The position numbers and the translations under genes were made by a program. A stretch of DNA of 64,000 bases, taken from assembly GCA_016458225.1 (NCBI GenBank), contig JAEMGR010000010.1:309969-373968 (forward strand), in the 5' to 3' direction. The first letter of the stretch is position 1, and every line of letters begins with the position of its first letter. The notes under the pieces were generated by a model that ran no database searches, was not told where the DNA came from, and saw only the letters and a program-made list of their open reading frames with translations. Of this stretch, positions 15,168-23,233 are shown piece after piece. Origin of the DNA: Myxococcaceae bacterium JPH2 (GTDB lineage Bacteria > Myxococcota > Myxococcia > Myxococcales > Myxococcaceae).

Positions 15168-15602
15168 ATGTCCGAACCCATCTCAAACATGCTGAGCAAG
15201 GTTTACTTCACCGCCTTGCCCACCCCCGTCGCCGACATGGTGGCGGCCGACCTGCTCGACGGAATCAACGAAGTCACGGTCACCGTGACGTCCGACACCA
15301 CGCCGAAGAACTACTACGGCGGCGGAGGCTGGAGCAGCTCCGCACTGACCCTCCGCAAGTTCTCCGGCAGCCTCGGCGGCCACCGCTTCGAGGGCAGCAC
15401 GTCGCAAGGACTGCTCAAGCAGCACTTCATGAGCGGGGCCGATGGCTACCTGACCATCATCACCAACGAGGCGGGCACCCCCGGCAAGAAGGGCGTCCGG
15501 TACGCGGTGAAGATCACCTCCTTTGATGAGACCGGGCCGAGCACGGACGTCCGCAAGCTGTCGTGCGCGTTCGACGGACAGGGTGCGCCGCTCGACGTGT
15601 AG
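15168..15602 (+). CDS. Major tail tube protein
   Basis: This 144-residue protein is located directly before the tail chaperone genes, where siphophages keep the tube subunit. Its sequence is strand-rich (NEVTVTVTSDTTPKN, ALTLRKFSGSLGGH, GYLTIITNEAGTPG, RYAVKITSFDE), consistent with the beta-sandwich tube fold. Subunits stack as hexameric rings whose number is set by the tape measure. AAGGAG lies 10 bases before the ATG. A decapitated GGCCCTTCTT box follows the stop. Confidence 0.75.
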   Translation: MSEPISNMLSKVYFTALPTPVADMVAADLLDGINEVTVTVTSDTTPKNYYGGGGWSSSALTLRKFSGSLGGHRFEGSTSQGLLKQHFMSGADGYLTIITNEAGTPGKKGVRYAVKITSFDETGPSTDVRKLSCAFDGQGAPLDV

Positions 15603-15644
15603 CGGCCCTTCTTCTCATCACACCCGCAACACCAGGAGACCAGC

Positions 15645-16031
15645 ATGAGCAACGAGACCATCCAGCACCGCAAGCCGGTGGGCACCCTCCGGCAGTTCCA
15701 CAAGCGCATCGAGATCGACAAGACCGAGTACGACATCCGCTGCCCCACGAGCGGAGAGAAGATCGATGTCCTCGTGGCGAGCCAGAAGGCTGGGGACCTC
15801 GACGCCAACAACCAGCCCGTGGACTACGCGGCTGGCTTGCGCTTCCTCGCACGCACCGCGATCGCGAGCCTGTACTACCCGAGCAGCTCGACCCACGTCT
15901 TCACGCAGGAGGACATGCCGACGGTCAAGAATGAGCCCTGGCTCGAGCAGTACGGCCGGGACTTCGCGGCAGCGTTCGCCGGCCAGACGGTTGCTGAAGC
16001 CCGGGGAAACTCCGAAGCCACCCCGAGCTAA
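15645..16031 (+). CDS. Tail assembly chaperone G
   Basis: This 128-residue protein occupies the lambda gpG position before the tape measure. It is helical and mildly acidic, with a Trp/Tyr-containing middle. The zero frame ends at a TAA at 16029-16031. A canonical -1 slippery heptamer lies six codons before the stop, so a fraction of ribosomes should continue as the GT fusion. G and GT coat the tape measure and recruit tube subunits during tail building. The ATG has CCAGGAG upstream. Confidence 0.8.
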   Translation: MSNETIQHRKPVGTLRQFHKRIEIDKTEYDIRCPTSGEKIDVLVASQKAGDLDANNQPVDYAAGLRFLARTAIASLYYPSSSTHVFTQEDMPTVKNEPWLEQYGRDFAAAFAGQTVAEARGNSEATPS

Positions 16032-16231
16032 GAGCACTCGTCGGGGTGGCGCGAATGATGGGTTGCTCGCCGCGCGAGGTGAGCACGTGGCCCTGGGAGG
16101 ACATCGTCTACATCCTCGCTTACTGCGCGGAAGAAGAGGCGGAACTCAAGGCCGCACGGAGCGGAGTAGGCAACGGCGCGGGTAGTAGCAAGAGCCAAAG
16201 CCGAACGTTTGTCTATCGAAAGGCAGAGTGA
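15645..16231 (+). CDS. Tail assembly chaperone GT fusion by -1 programmed frameshift
   Basis: Slippage at 16004-16010 joins the first 122 residues of G to 73 residues read in the -1 frame, giving 195 residues. The fused part starts LRSHPELRALVG and contains STWPWEDIVYILAYCAEEEA, a compact helical T domain. The -1 frame is closed by a TGA at 15995, so the usable slip window is only about 35 bases, exactly where the heptamer lies. The internal ATG pair at 16046 could allow separate T expression, but the frameshift explains the layout best. The tape measure ATG follows 3 bases after the stop. Confidence 0.8.
16004..16050 (+). promoter_or_regulatory. -1 ribosomal frameshift signal
   Basis: Slippery heptamer G GGA AAC at 16004-16010 in the correct phase (codons CGG GGA AAC), a 6-nt spacer, then a perfect 10-bp stem: GCCACCCCGA at 16017-16026 with TCGGGGTGGC at 16041-16050 and a 14-nt loop that contains the zero-frame stop. 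This is the standard X-XXY-YYZ plus structure layout. Confidence 0.85.
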
Positions 16232-16234
16232 GTC

Positions 16235-19144
16235 ATGGCAGGCGAAGGCGGACTGAAAGTCGGAGACCTGTACGTCGTAGTCACGACGTCAGTCGGTGAG
16301 GCCATCGCCAACCTTGGCAAGCTCGTCAAGTCGGTCGAGAAGGCCGCGAAGCAGGTGAAGGAGGCGTCGAAGGACATCGGCGAGATAGGCATGGTGGTGG
16401 CGGCTGGCATCGCGGCAGCCGTCGCCGCCGCCGCGCAGTCGAACGAGAAGCTCAAGAAGGAGATCACCCGCCTCCGAGATCTCCTCTACACAGTGGTGGC
16501 CGAGATTGGAGACATGTTCCGTCCGCTCGTGAAGCAGCTCACGGACGGAGTTTCGCGACTCGTAGCGAGATTCCAGGCGCTCTCGCCCGAGTTGAAGCAG
16601 CACGCGGCGCAGTGGGCCACATGGGTGGCTGGCGCTGGGCTCGCTATTGGGGCTGTCGGCAAGCTCGCGGGCGTGGTCGAGGGGTTGGCCAAGGGGGCGG
16701 GGCTTGCCATCCAGGTGACTGGCTCCCTCATCGAAACCATGAAGGGCCTCGGCCCGGTGCTCAATACTGTGGGGCCGGCCGCCGCCAAGGCAGCCCAGTC
16801 GTTTCAGTCGTTGATGCGCGCCGACATCGGCTCGTCACTGGCCAAACTCTCGATCAAGCAAACGTTCGCCTCGTTCGGCGCGGGGCTCAAGGCGGCGGGC
16901 ACAGCGATTGCCGATTTCGCCAAGGCGACCCCGTCCGCGATGCAGAGCATAGGGAAGATGCTCGGCTCGTTCGGCAGTGCGTTGGTCCCCATCCTCGCGG
17001 TCGCTGCGGCGCTCGCGGCAATCACCCTGCTCGTGGGCAGCTTGTACAGGGGCTGGGGAGACCTGCGCGTCATCGCGGGCGATGCAGCCGCCGCCATGAC
17101 CAGGGGCATCGGCAAGGTGATGGGCGTCGTGGCGGACCTGGGGAAGAAGGTCTGGGGCGTCTTCACGACGATGTTCGAGGGCATCACCTCAGTCATCCGC
17201 GCGCTCGTGGAGAAGCAGCTCGACTTCATCGCCTACCTGGTCTCCGGGTCCGCTCGCCTCCTCGCACCTGTCGCGCGCGCGGCGAAGATGCGAGACACCG
17301 AGGCGGCACTGGCTGCGGCCGGGAAGCTGACGGGGCAGGACTTGGCCGCAGGGCTCGGTTCCGTCGGAGTGAAGGCCGCGAACGTCATCGGCGTGGCGAC
17401 TGCGAAAATGGAGAGTGCGGCGGGCCCGGTGGGCAGCGCCATCACCGATGCGCTCAAGGCCGGCGCGCAAGACTTTGTTGATACGACCAAGACGATCGGC
17501 GGTGCCGTCTTCGACTACCAGTTCGGCTGGATGAAGGGGGACGGACTCAAGTACGCGATCGACGGCGTGAAGCAGTTGGGCGCTGCCATCGGAGAAAGCA
17601 CCGGTCTCGCCAAGCTCTCGGCCATGCAGCTCGAAGACGTCGGCGAGCCCGGCAAGCCGCGCATTCGGTACTCCGAGGGGCGACAGACGGAGGTGGATGC
17701 CGAGCGCGACAAGAAGGAGCATGGCCGCAACCTGAGTTACGCGCAGCTCCAGGCGTACCAGGATGAGGACATGGCGCGGCAGATGCGGCGCGCAGAGGAG
17801 GCCGAGTCCGCGGCGTTCAGCGCGGCAATGACTCGCTACGCGTCCGAGGAGCAGCACGACCACGAACTCGCCGAGCTGACTGCGGATGCGTCCGAGGAGG
17901 CGCGTGCCGAATTGACCGCGGCAATGCGTTCGGCCACTGACGCCGGGGAATCGGCGTTCCGCACGATGCGCGATGAGGCCGCGGCGTTCGCGGACGCTGC
18001 CGAGCAGGCATTGGAGGACGCGAAGAACGGATTCATGCAGAAGGTGGTCGGCAGCCTTGGGCGTCTCGGCCAGGTCATCAACAGCGCAGTCGAGGGGTTT
18101 CAGGCCGGGGGCATCTGGGGCGCGGTCATCGGCGCTGTCGCGGAACTGTTTCTGGGCTCCAAACAGTTTCAAGACCTCATCGCGATGACGAATGCTGTCA
18201 TCGGGGACCTGTCCGACGGACTCGGCGCGCTCGCGAGCGGGGCCCAGACCCTCGTCGGGGCGGTCAAGCCGATCATCGACGTGGTGATGGGCGTGTTGAA
18301 ACCACTGCTGGATGCGATTGGGCGCTCCATCGAGCCCCTCCTCAAGCCCATTGCCATGGTGGCCCTGCTCCTCCAGGGCCTCCAACCTGTGCTGACGCTG
18401 TTGATTGAGGGGCTCATGAAGACAATGAAACCCCTAATGTGGCTCAATGAGGTGGTCATCCGAGGGCTCTTTGAAACAATTCGCTACGTTGGTATCGCTA
18501 TCCTTTGGGTGGTGAAGGGCATCGGCGGACTGTGGAATGGCATCATTGGTGCCATCCAGTCAGTCTTCAAGGCGCTCGGCGATATCAGTGTCTTTGGCGC
18601 CCACCCGCTTGGATTTCTCAAAGGCTGGGCAAACTCGCTCGGCAAGGTCAAGGTGGACACGGAGTCGCTCGCCAAAGCCATCCAGGAAATGGAGCACCTG
18701 TCCTGGTCGGCAGCGCTCGCGAAGGCGCAGGAGACGGCGGAAGTGTTGAAAAACACGGACGCGCTCCAGGCTGCGACTGAAGCACTGAGCAACGTGCCGA
18801 GCGCGTGGAGAGTCGCGCTCCGCCGCTTCGACGCGGAGGACCCCGAGGAGCGCGGTGGACAGGGCAGCTCCGGCACGAGCGGTGTCTCCGTGCCCGGCGC
18901 GGGCATCCCCACGCAAGCGGACATCGACCGCGCGACGGGCGGTGTCCCGGGTGAGCATGGCGCGAGCCCCATCACCGGCAACACGACGGTGGGCGTGGGA
19001 TCGCTGCAAGTCAATATCCACGGCACGGACATAGACGACGCCATGCAGCGCGCGCAGGACTTGGCGGGACGTCTCGGATTCGAGTGGGCGCGCCGCGCGA
19101 TTGGCGGCGCGCAGCGGCTCGGGCCACGCTACGGCACCCCTTAG
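16235..19144 (+). CDS. Tape measure protein
   Basis: This 969-residue protein is the longest gene of the morphogenesis run and follows the G/GT pair. The N-terminal part is a long alternation of Ala/Gly-rich hydrophobic helices (GMVVAAGIAAAVAAAAQ and others). The middle is a charged helical region (about residues 490-600), and a second hydrophobic block spans about 690-790. It sets the tail length and is ejected with DNA; the hydrophobic blocks may insert into the host membrane. The C-terminus is Gly/Ser-rich and then strand-like. No lysozyme or peptidase motif is visible, consistent with a separate NlpC/P60 protein. Confidence 0.9.
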   Translation: MAGEGGLKVGDLYVVVTTSVGEAIANLGKLVKSVEKAAKQVKEASKDIGEIGMVVAAGIAAAVAAAAQSNEKLKKEITRLRDLLYTVVAEIGDMFRPLVKQLTDGVSRLVARFQALSPELKQHAAQWATWVAGAGLAIGAVGKLAGVVEGLAKGAGLAIQVTGSLIETMKGLGPVLNTVGPAAAKAAQSFQSLMRADIGSSLAKLSIKQTFASFGAGLKAAGTAIADFAKATPSAMQSIGKMLGSFGSALVPILAVAAALAAITLLVGSLYRGWGDLRVIAGDAAAAMTRGIGKVMGVVADLGKKVWGVFTTMFEGITSVIRALVEKQLDFIAYLVSGSARLLAPVARAAKMRDTEAALAAAGKLTGQDLAAGLGSVGVKAANVIGVATAKMESAAGPVGSAITDALKAGAQDFVDTTKTIGGAVFDYQFGWMKGDGLKYAIDGVKQLGAAIGESTGLAKLSAMQLEDVGEPGKPRIRYSEGRQTEVDAERDKKEHGRNLSYAQLQAYQDEDMARQMRRAEEAESAAFSAAMTRYASEEQHDHELAELTADASEEARAELTAAMRSATDAGESAFRTMRDEAAAFADAAEQALEDAKNGFMQKVVGSLGRLGQVINSAVEGFQAGGIWGAVIGAVAELFLGSKQFQDLIAMTNAVIGDLSDGLGALASGAQTLVGAVKPIIDVVMGVLKPLLDAIGRSIEPLLKPIAMVALLLQGLQPVLTLLIEGLMKTMKPLMWLNEVVIRGLFETIRYVGIAILWVVKGIGGLWNGIIGAIQSVFKALGDISVFGAHPLGFLKGWANSLGKVKVDTESLAKAIQEMEHLSWSAALAKAQETAEVLKNTDALQAATEALSNVPSAWRVALRRFDAEDPEERGGQGSSGTSGVSVPGAGIPTQADIDRATGGVPGEHGASPITGNTTVGVGSLQVNIHGTDIDDAMQRAQDLAGRLGFEWARRAIGGAQRLGPRYGTP

Positions 19145-19149
19145 TGGGG
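19137..19149 (+). promoter_or_regulatory. Start-associated hairpin, distal tail gene
   Basis: CCCC, TTAGT, GGGG, then one A and the ATG at 19151. The tape measure stop codon (TAG, 19142-19144) lies in the loop. Confidence 0.6.
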
Positions 19150-19150
19150 A

Positions 19151-20032
19151 ATGGCCTATCTGTCCCTTTCCGGCATAGAGGTCCGCGTCTCCACGGAGCG
19201 CGGCCTCACCCAGCGCCCGACGTACCTTGGGGGCAAGCAGCGCACGTTTGCCGGCTGGGCACAGTCGGGCGTGCGCACCGTTGTGGACACCTGGTCGGGC
19301 GGCACGCCGCCCATGTCCGTCGACGAGGCGCAGGCGGTGCGCGCGCTCATCGAGGGCGCCGGGCACTACTGGGGCTTCACTACGGCGGGCATCAACGGCC
19401 TCACGAGTAGCAAGGGGCTCGCGTGCGCGAGCTACACCGAGGGCGGCATCAGCGTGGGCGGCTCGACTGCGGGCAAGTTTGGTCCGGGACTCCAACTCCT
19501 GTATCACGCGCCGGATCTCGCTGAGGTCACGTGGCAGGTCGGACTGGGTGCCGCGCAGAACAACGTCATCGCCGTATGGGTCCGCCGGCCGTCCATCCTG
19601 GACGGCGGTTGGCATCACCTCGTCTGTGACAGCCTGAATGACGTCTCGTGGCTCGACGGCGAGCCCTGGCTCGCGCAGAGCGACATCGCGGCGGAGGTTG
19701 GTGTCGCGGTTGAGGCGTATGCCGATGGGCACATCAGGCTTGGGTGGAACTGGGGCGACGGCCCGACGGACATCATCAGCTTTGACGACCTGGTCGTACT
19801 GCCGATTCCGTCGGTGCCCGCGTCCTGGCCACGCCAAATGTATCAGTGGGGCCGCTCCTTCAGGTTCGGCCGCCTCCCGTACCACTACATGGCTGGCGCG
19901 CTCGTGCCAGGTCGCGTGGCCGAGGTCCTCGGCAGTGTGACTGAAGCGACCTCCGTCGAGTGGTCCGAGCGCGGCGAGCGCGTCCAGTGCCAGCGCCTGG
20001 AATTTGAACTGATGCAGCAGCCGGCCACGTGA
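19151..20032 (+). CDS. Distal tail protein / tail-tip adaptor
   Basis: This 293-residue protein directly follows the tape measure. A short N-terminal strand region (YLSLSGIEVRVSTERGL) is followed by a jelly-roll-like middle with many Trp/Gly residues (VIAVWVRRPSILDGGWHHLV) and a C-terminal strand region with RFGRLPYHYMAGALVPGRVA. Position and fold pattern suit the hub that joins the tube to the tip; the middle may be a carbohydrate-binding sandwich. In most siphophages the peptidase and tail-tip genes come next. Here they are on the minus strand at 1-2,179. Confidence 0.65.
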   Translation: MAYLSLSGIEVRVSTERGLTQRPTYLGGKQRTFAGWAQSGVRTVVDTWSGGTPPMSVDEAQAVRALIEGAGHYWGFTTAGINGLTSSKGLACASYTEGGISVGGSTAGKFGPGLQLLYHAPDLAEVTWQVGLGAAQNNVIAVWVRRPSILDGGWHHLVCDSLNDVSWLDGEPWLAQSDIAAEVGVAVEAYADGHIRLGWNWGDGPTDIISFDDLVVLPIPSVPASWPRQMYQWGRSFRFGRLPYHYMAGALVPGRVAEVLGSVTEATSVEWSERGERVQCQRLEFELMQQPAT

Positions 20033-20082
20033 CGCCCCTTCTGTGTTTCGTCGTTCCCTCGCAGACCTGGAGCACACCAACC

Positions 20083-20712
20083 ATGAAACGTATCAAGTAC
20101 ATCCTCGGCCTCTCCCTGGCGGCGCTCATCGGCGCGCCCGCCATCGCGCTCGCTGCGACGGGCGACCCCTCACAGCCCACCATCGGGTCCGCGCTGGTCG
20201 GCGCCGTCGTCCAGGCGCTGCCGGTCGTGTGCACTGCGCTGGCGGGCCTCATCGCCGCCGCGCTCTACGCCCTCACGCGCATGCTGTCCGCGCAGGGCAC
20301 GGAGTCCAAGCTCGCGCAAGTCCTGTCCCGGGCATCGACGCTCGCCGAGGCCGTCGTCCGCGAGGTGCAAGTGACGCTGCGCGCGGAGTTGGAGAAGGCG
20401 GCCGCGGACGGAGTGCTCACGACGGACGAACTGGCGAAGATCAAGGCCGCCGCTGTGGCGCAGCTCAAGGCCAGCCTGGGCGAGCACGGATTGAAGGAAC
20501 TGCAGGACGTCCTCCGGCTGACCGCCGGGAACATCGGGGTCTACCTGGGCGGACTCATCGAGGCCGCCGTGGACCGCATGAAGGCCAGTGGGGCGAAGCC
20601 CGTTGTCTCCCTGGGGCCGCTCGAGCTGGGCGCGTCCGGCGTTGCGGCCATCATGGCCCAGCCGGCCATCCAGGTGCCGAGCGCGCCGGTCCCTCAGATG
20701 CCCCGCGGCTAG
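20083..20712 (+). CDS. LLH-type holin-like membrane protein
   Basis: This 209-residue protein starts with a signal-like hydrophobic segment (YILGLSLAALIGAPAIALA), then a second one (GSALVGAVVQALPVVCTALA and following). A long charged helical region leads to GGLIEAAVDRMKA near residue 165. Membrane segments followed by such an IEAAV helix are a hallmark of the LLH family of phage holins. Position at the end of the tail genes agrees with a lysis role, although no muramidase follows here. The ATG at 20083 is used; a box GACGCCCCTTCT occurs right after the preceding stop. Confidence 0.6.
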   Translation: MKRIKYILGLSLAALIGAPAIALAATGDPSQPTIGSALVGAVVQALPVVCTALAGLIAAALYALTRMLSAQGTESKLAQVLSRASTLAEAVVREVQVTLRAELEKAAADGVLTTDELAKIKAAAVAQLKASLGEHGLKELQDVLRLTAGNIGVYLGGLIEAAVDRMKASGAKPVVSLGPLELGASGVAAIMAQPAIQVPSAPVPQMPRG

Positions 20713-20927
20713 AGGTTGCCGCGGGGCTCTCGCGAGTCCTGACCGGAACATCGGTCAGGACAGGGTACCTGGAGGCCACCGCGGGGGTCTCCAGCCTCAC
20801 GGGCGGATACGCGCGCCTGGAGGCGGGGGCTCGGCTCCGGACCAATCTGGGCCTCTTCGGGTTTGGGGAGGCCAACGGGCGGGAGCGGATGGCGGGCATC
20901 GGGGCGCGGTGGACGTTCGGCCTCTGA
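20700..20927 (+). pseudogene. Coding-like frame without a start, possibly frameshifted extension of the holin-like gene
   Basis: From about 20,700 the frame one base behind the holin-like gene is open and has strong G/C third positions until a TGA at 20925-20927. It reads as a strand-rich Gly protein (SVRTGYLEATAGVSSLTGGY, then LFGFGEANGRERMAGIGARW). No ATG, GTG or TTG opens it after the point where coding quality begins. Either the upstream gene has suffered a frameshift, or ribosomes reach it by slippage, or it uses a rare start such as CTG at 20739. No good slippery heptamer is seen. Confidence 0.4.
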
Positions 20928-20951
20928 TGTCCGAGCAGCAGAGACAGCAAG

Positions 20952-20983
20952 GCGGGCCGCTCCGGTGCACTGGGGCGGCCCGC
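20952..20983. terminator. Bidirectional terminator between phage late genes and the SitI gene
   Basis: GCGGGCCGC, 14-nt loop, GCGGCCCGC, in the convergent gap between the late operon and the minus-strand toxin/immunity pair. Confidence 0.55.
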
Positions 20984-20988
20984 TGGCG

Positions 20989-21720
20989 TTAGTGGAGCTG
21001 CGCCGCTGGCGAGTCGCCGCGCAGGTCCTGCACGGACCGCTCTCGATAGATGACGTCGCTCGGCCCGAGCGCGCTCGCGACCTCGACGAAACGCTCGGAG
21101 ACGATGGGCACAAGGCTGTTCGTCGCGCCGAAGACATCCGCGTCCGGGATGGTGGACCCATCAAGGACGTCGGTCCTGCCCGCGCGCCGCGGTGGACGAC
21201 CGCACACAGGACAGGCGTCCTTGTGCGGTCCCTCCGGGATGAACTGCGCGACGCGAGGCGCGTAGAGCTCTATCAGCGGCGGCGCGCTCTTGCTCCGCTG
21301 GCTGATGCGGGTGGGCACGGGGATGAGGCCGCGCAGGCCGGCAGCCTCAAGCCTAGCGAGCGTGTCCGCCCGCACGACCAGCTCCCATGACGGGTAGCAG
21401 TGGACTGGCCCGAACCGGCCCGTTGACGTCCCTACGAGTGGCCCAAGGTGCTGTCCAGGGCCGAGGGGCGCGTCGGGGGCATAGGGTTGCGCGTACTCCA
21501 GGAGCTGCGTGTACCTCGCGAGGGACACCGGCATCTGCGGAATCAGCTCAATGCGCTGCGGACATGCACTCAAGTCCACCAGGGGCAGCGAGTAGCCGGT
21601 CGCCCAGATACCACACTCGGGGCAGTCAACAGACGGCAGCATCCACCGGCGGCCGGCGCTGTAGTGGCCCTTCCAAACCAGCTTGTCCCCTGGTGTCGAT
21701 TGCAGTTCGTAGTACCGCAT
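20989..21720 (-). CDS. sitI6: SitI6-family double-CXXCG immunity protein
   Basis: This 243-residue cytoplasmic protein carries the two CxxCG motifs that define the family: CPECG near residue 32 and CPVCG near residue 175. These probably bind one zinc between them. In Myxococcus the sitA and sitI genes encode polymorphic toxins moved between cells by outer membrane exchange and the matching immunity proteins. The gene begins inside the stop of the toxin gene (TGATG), so toxin and immunity are made together. It should neutralise the nuclease domain of the partner. The start MRYYELQ matches family starts. Confidence 0.85.
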   Translation of the reverse strand: MRYYELQSTPGDKLVWKGHYSAGRRWMLPSVDCPECGIWATGYSLPLVDLSACPQRIELIPQMPVSLARYTQLLEYAQPYAPDAPLGPGQHLGPLVGTSTGRFGPVHCYPSWELVVRADTLARLEAAGLRGLIPVPTRISQRSKSAPPLIELYAPRVAQFIPEGPHKDACPVCGRPPRRAGRTDVLDGSTIPDADVFGATNSLVPIVSERFVEVASALGPSDVIYRERSVQDLRGDSPAAQLH

Positions 21721-22439
21721 CACTTCTCCCGTGCCGCCTGGGGCGACAGGTCCCAAGCTTGCCAGTACGTGCCCATGGGGCCAACCAGGCCGTACTTGGT
21801 CATGAGCGCCCCGGCGAACCTGAAGTAGTCGTCGTTGGACGTATTGCTGTCGGTGTGCGAGATGAACGCGTTCCAATCAGAGTTCCACGGCCCCCCACGC
21901 CCATCCCTGTGAATGTAGCGGTGGATGTCCAGCGGAATGGGCATCACCCACTGATGGGGGTTGATGCCGCGGCCGATGAAGTGCTCCCAGAACGCGCGCG
22001 GAAAGATGTGGTGCTTCTCTTTGCGCTTGGTCTTGTACTCGGCCCATGCCTGCTCTCGTGCCCTGACGCTGGGCAGCACCTCCTCGGGAGCTGAGTGCAT
22101 CCGGAACACCAAGACGGGGAGCGAGTCCCCGGGCAGGCCCTGCGCGCTGCCCCATGTGCGCGCCGGGCCGCTGCCGGGCGCGACCATGACGGCGCCGCCG
22201 CCCATGTCGAGCGCACGCACGACGCGACCGGGCGCGACGTCGCGACAGTCAAAGAGGCCGCAGTGCCCCGAGGTGGCGCAGACCGGGACGAGACACCTGT
22301 CCTCGTCGCCGTCGTCGTCCTCGCTGTCGGGCTCCTCCGCCTCTCGCCACACCGCGAGGGGCGAGCCCTCGCGCAGCTCCGGACCCGACGCGCAGTTCCA
22401 CAGCGACACAGCCAGCAGCACCAGCAACGGCAAACGCAT
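21720..22439 (-). CDS. sitA6: SitA6-family polymorphic toxin lipoprotein
   Basis: This 239-residue protein has a lipoprotein signal (MRLPLLVLLAVSLWNC) and an acidic linker with cysteine pairs. The C-terminal toxin domain contains KEKHHIFPRAFWEHF, then LDIHRYIHR and WNSDWNAF. That layout is the His-rich HNH/AHH-type nuclease seen in the myxobacterial lipoprotein family DUF2380. SitA toxins sit in the outer membrane, pass to contacting cells by TraA/B-mediated exchange and kill those lacking the immunity protein. Known sit loci often lie in prophages, as here. The accessory gene sitB is not recognised beside it. Confidence 0.85.
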   Translation of the reverse strand: MRLPLLVLLAVSLWNCASGPELREGSPLAVWREAEEPDSEDDDGDEDRCLVPVCATSGHCGLFDCRDVAPGRVVRALDMGGGAVMVAPGSGPARTWGSAQGLPGDSLPVLVFRMHSAPEEVLPSVRAREQAWAEYKTKRKEKHHIFPRAFWEHFIGRGINPHQWVMPIPLDIHRYIHRDGRGGPWNSDWNAFISHTDSNTSNDDYFRFAGALMTKYGLVGPMGTYWQAWDLSPQAAREK

Positions 22440-22951
22440 GCACTCCCCCGAGGTGTGAGGGGAGCAGCGTAGGAGGCCCAGTCAGGCGGCAAGCGCACAC
22501 GGGCACGGGGTGTTCATTAGACGACACAGGGGTCGCATCCGATGTGGCTCCCGCTCACCTCGGTGGAACGGCGTGCTCCTGGCTCTGGTGTGCGGGATGC
22601 TGGAATTGGTGGGCGAACTTGACGTCCACCGCATCGAGCTAGGTGGAGCACGTCTCGCAATGAGTGGTAGACGTGGCAGTTGCCCGCTAGGACTTGCGCG
22701 GCGATGAGAGGCCAGCGCACCTGGAGATTGAGGGCGCCCAACTGTGTGGCGAAGGCAAACGGCTTCCTGCTTTTCTCCCACAGGTCCAAGCACGTGGTGT
22801 GGCTGCGCGTTTCGCGTTAACTTCCGGCGGAAGTCGACCTGTGCCAACGCCACATGCCGCACCTCGTCATTACTACTTACAGAACTCAGAGATCGGAATG
22901 CCTGGTTGACAGACTCGCCAAGTCGCGGCGAAGCTATTCTAGGGAGGCATC
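22440..22951. other. Intergenic region with a possible gene remnant on the minus strand
   Basis: About 510 bases without a convincing intact gene. On the minus strand two overlapping frames contain protein-like pieces. One is near 22,862-22,780 (EVRHVALAQVDFRRKLTRNA); the other is 22,789-22,620 (DLWEKSRKPFAFATQLGALN, then VRWPLIAAQVLAGNCHVYHS). A single frameshift between them would make one product, so a decayed gene is possible; its family is not recognised. The right end must hold the promoter of the RiPP genes and is AT-richer. Confidence 0.35.
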
Positions 22952-23233
22952 ATGCCAACAAAGCAGGATAAGCCAACTGCAAAGGACGCGGAATCGAAGA
23001 GCAGCAGTCGTCGCGGGAAGAGGTCATCTTCAACAAAGAATGCGATTCTTAAGCAGCTTGCTGTCGTAGACCGCGGGCTGATCACGTCGCTCTCGGTCAC
23101 TATCGCTCGCGGCCGAAGCGCGACCGTAGCAAGAGGCAAGATCAAGAAAAAGAAGGCGGAGTGGCTGAACGACTTTAACGACGCCTCAACTCAACCCGGC
23201 TCTGGGACCCCCTTCGGCAAGACGCAACCGTGA
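22952..23233 (+). CDS. Candidate RiPP precursor peptide (three-residue cyclophane type)
   Basis: This 93-residue peptide is rich in Lys, Ser and Arg, with no homology I can name, directly before and overlapping the radical SAM maturase gene (GTGA). The leader-like part runs to about residue 66 and ends in a basic KIKKKK. The C-terminal core holds three aromatic-x-x motifs of the type joined by cyclophane maturases: W71-L-N73, F75-N-D77 and F88-G-K90, in EWLNDFNDAS and GTPFGK. AGGGAGG lies 5 bases before the ATG. The modified product, if any, is unknown. The precursor call rests on coupling, size and core motifs. Confidence 0.68.
   Translation: MPTKQDKPTAKDAESKSSSRRGKRSSSTKNAILKQLAVVDRGLITSLSVTIARGRSATVARGKIKKKKAEWLNDFNDASTQPGSGTPFGKTQP

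Noticed and set aside
16046-16231. Independent 61-residue gene
   Set aside because: The -1 frameshift signal directly upstream and the gene order make it the T part of the GT chaperone; its own start has no ribosome site.
22906-22940. TTGACA and TATTCT as a promoter for the RiPP genes
   Set aside because: The spacing is 23 bases, too long for a standard promoter; no better pair was found.
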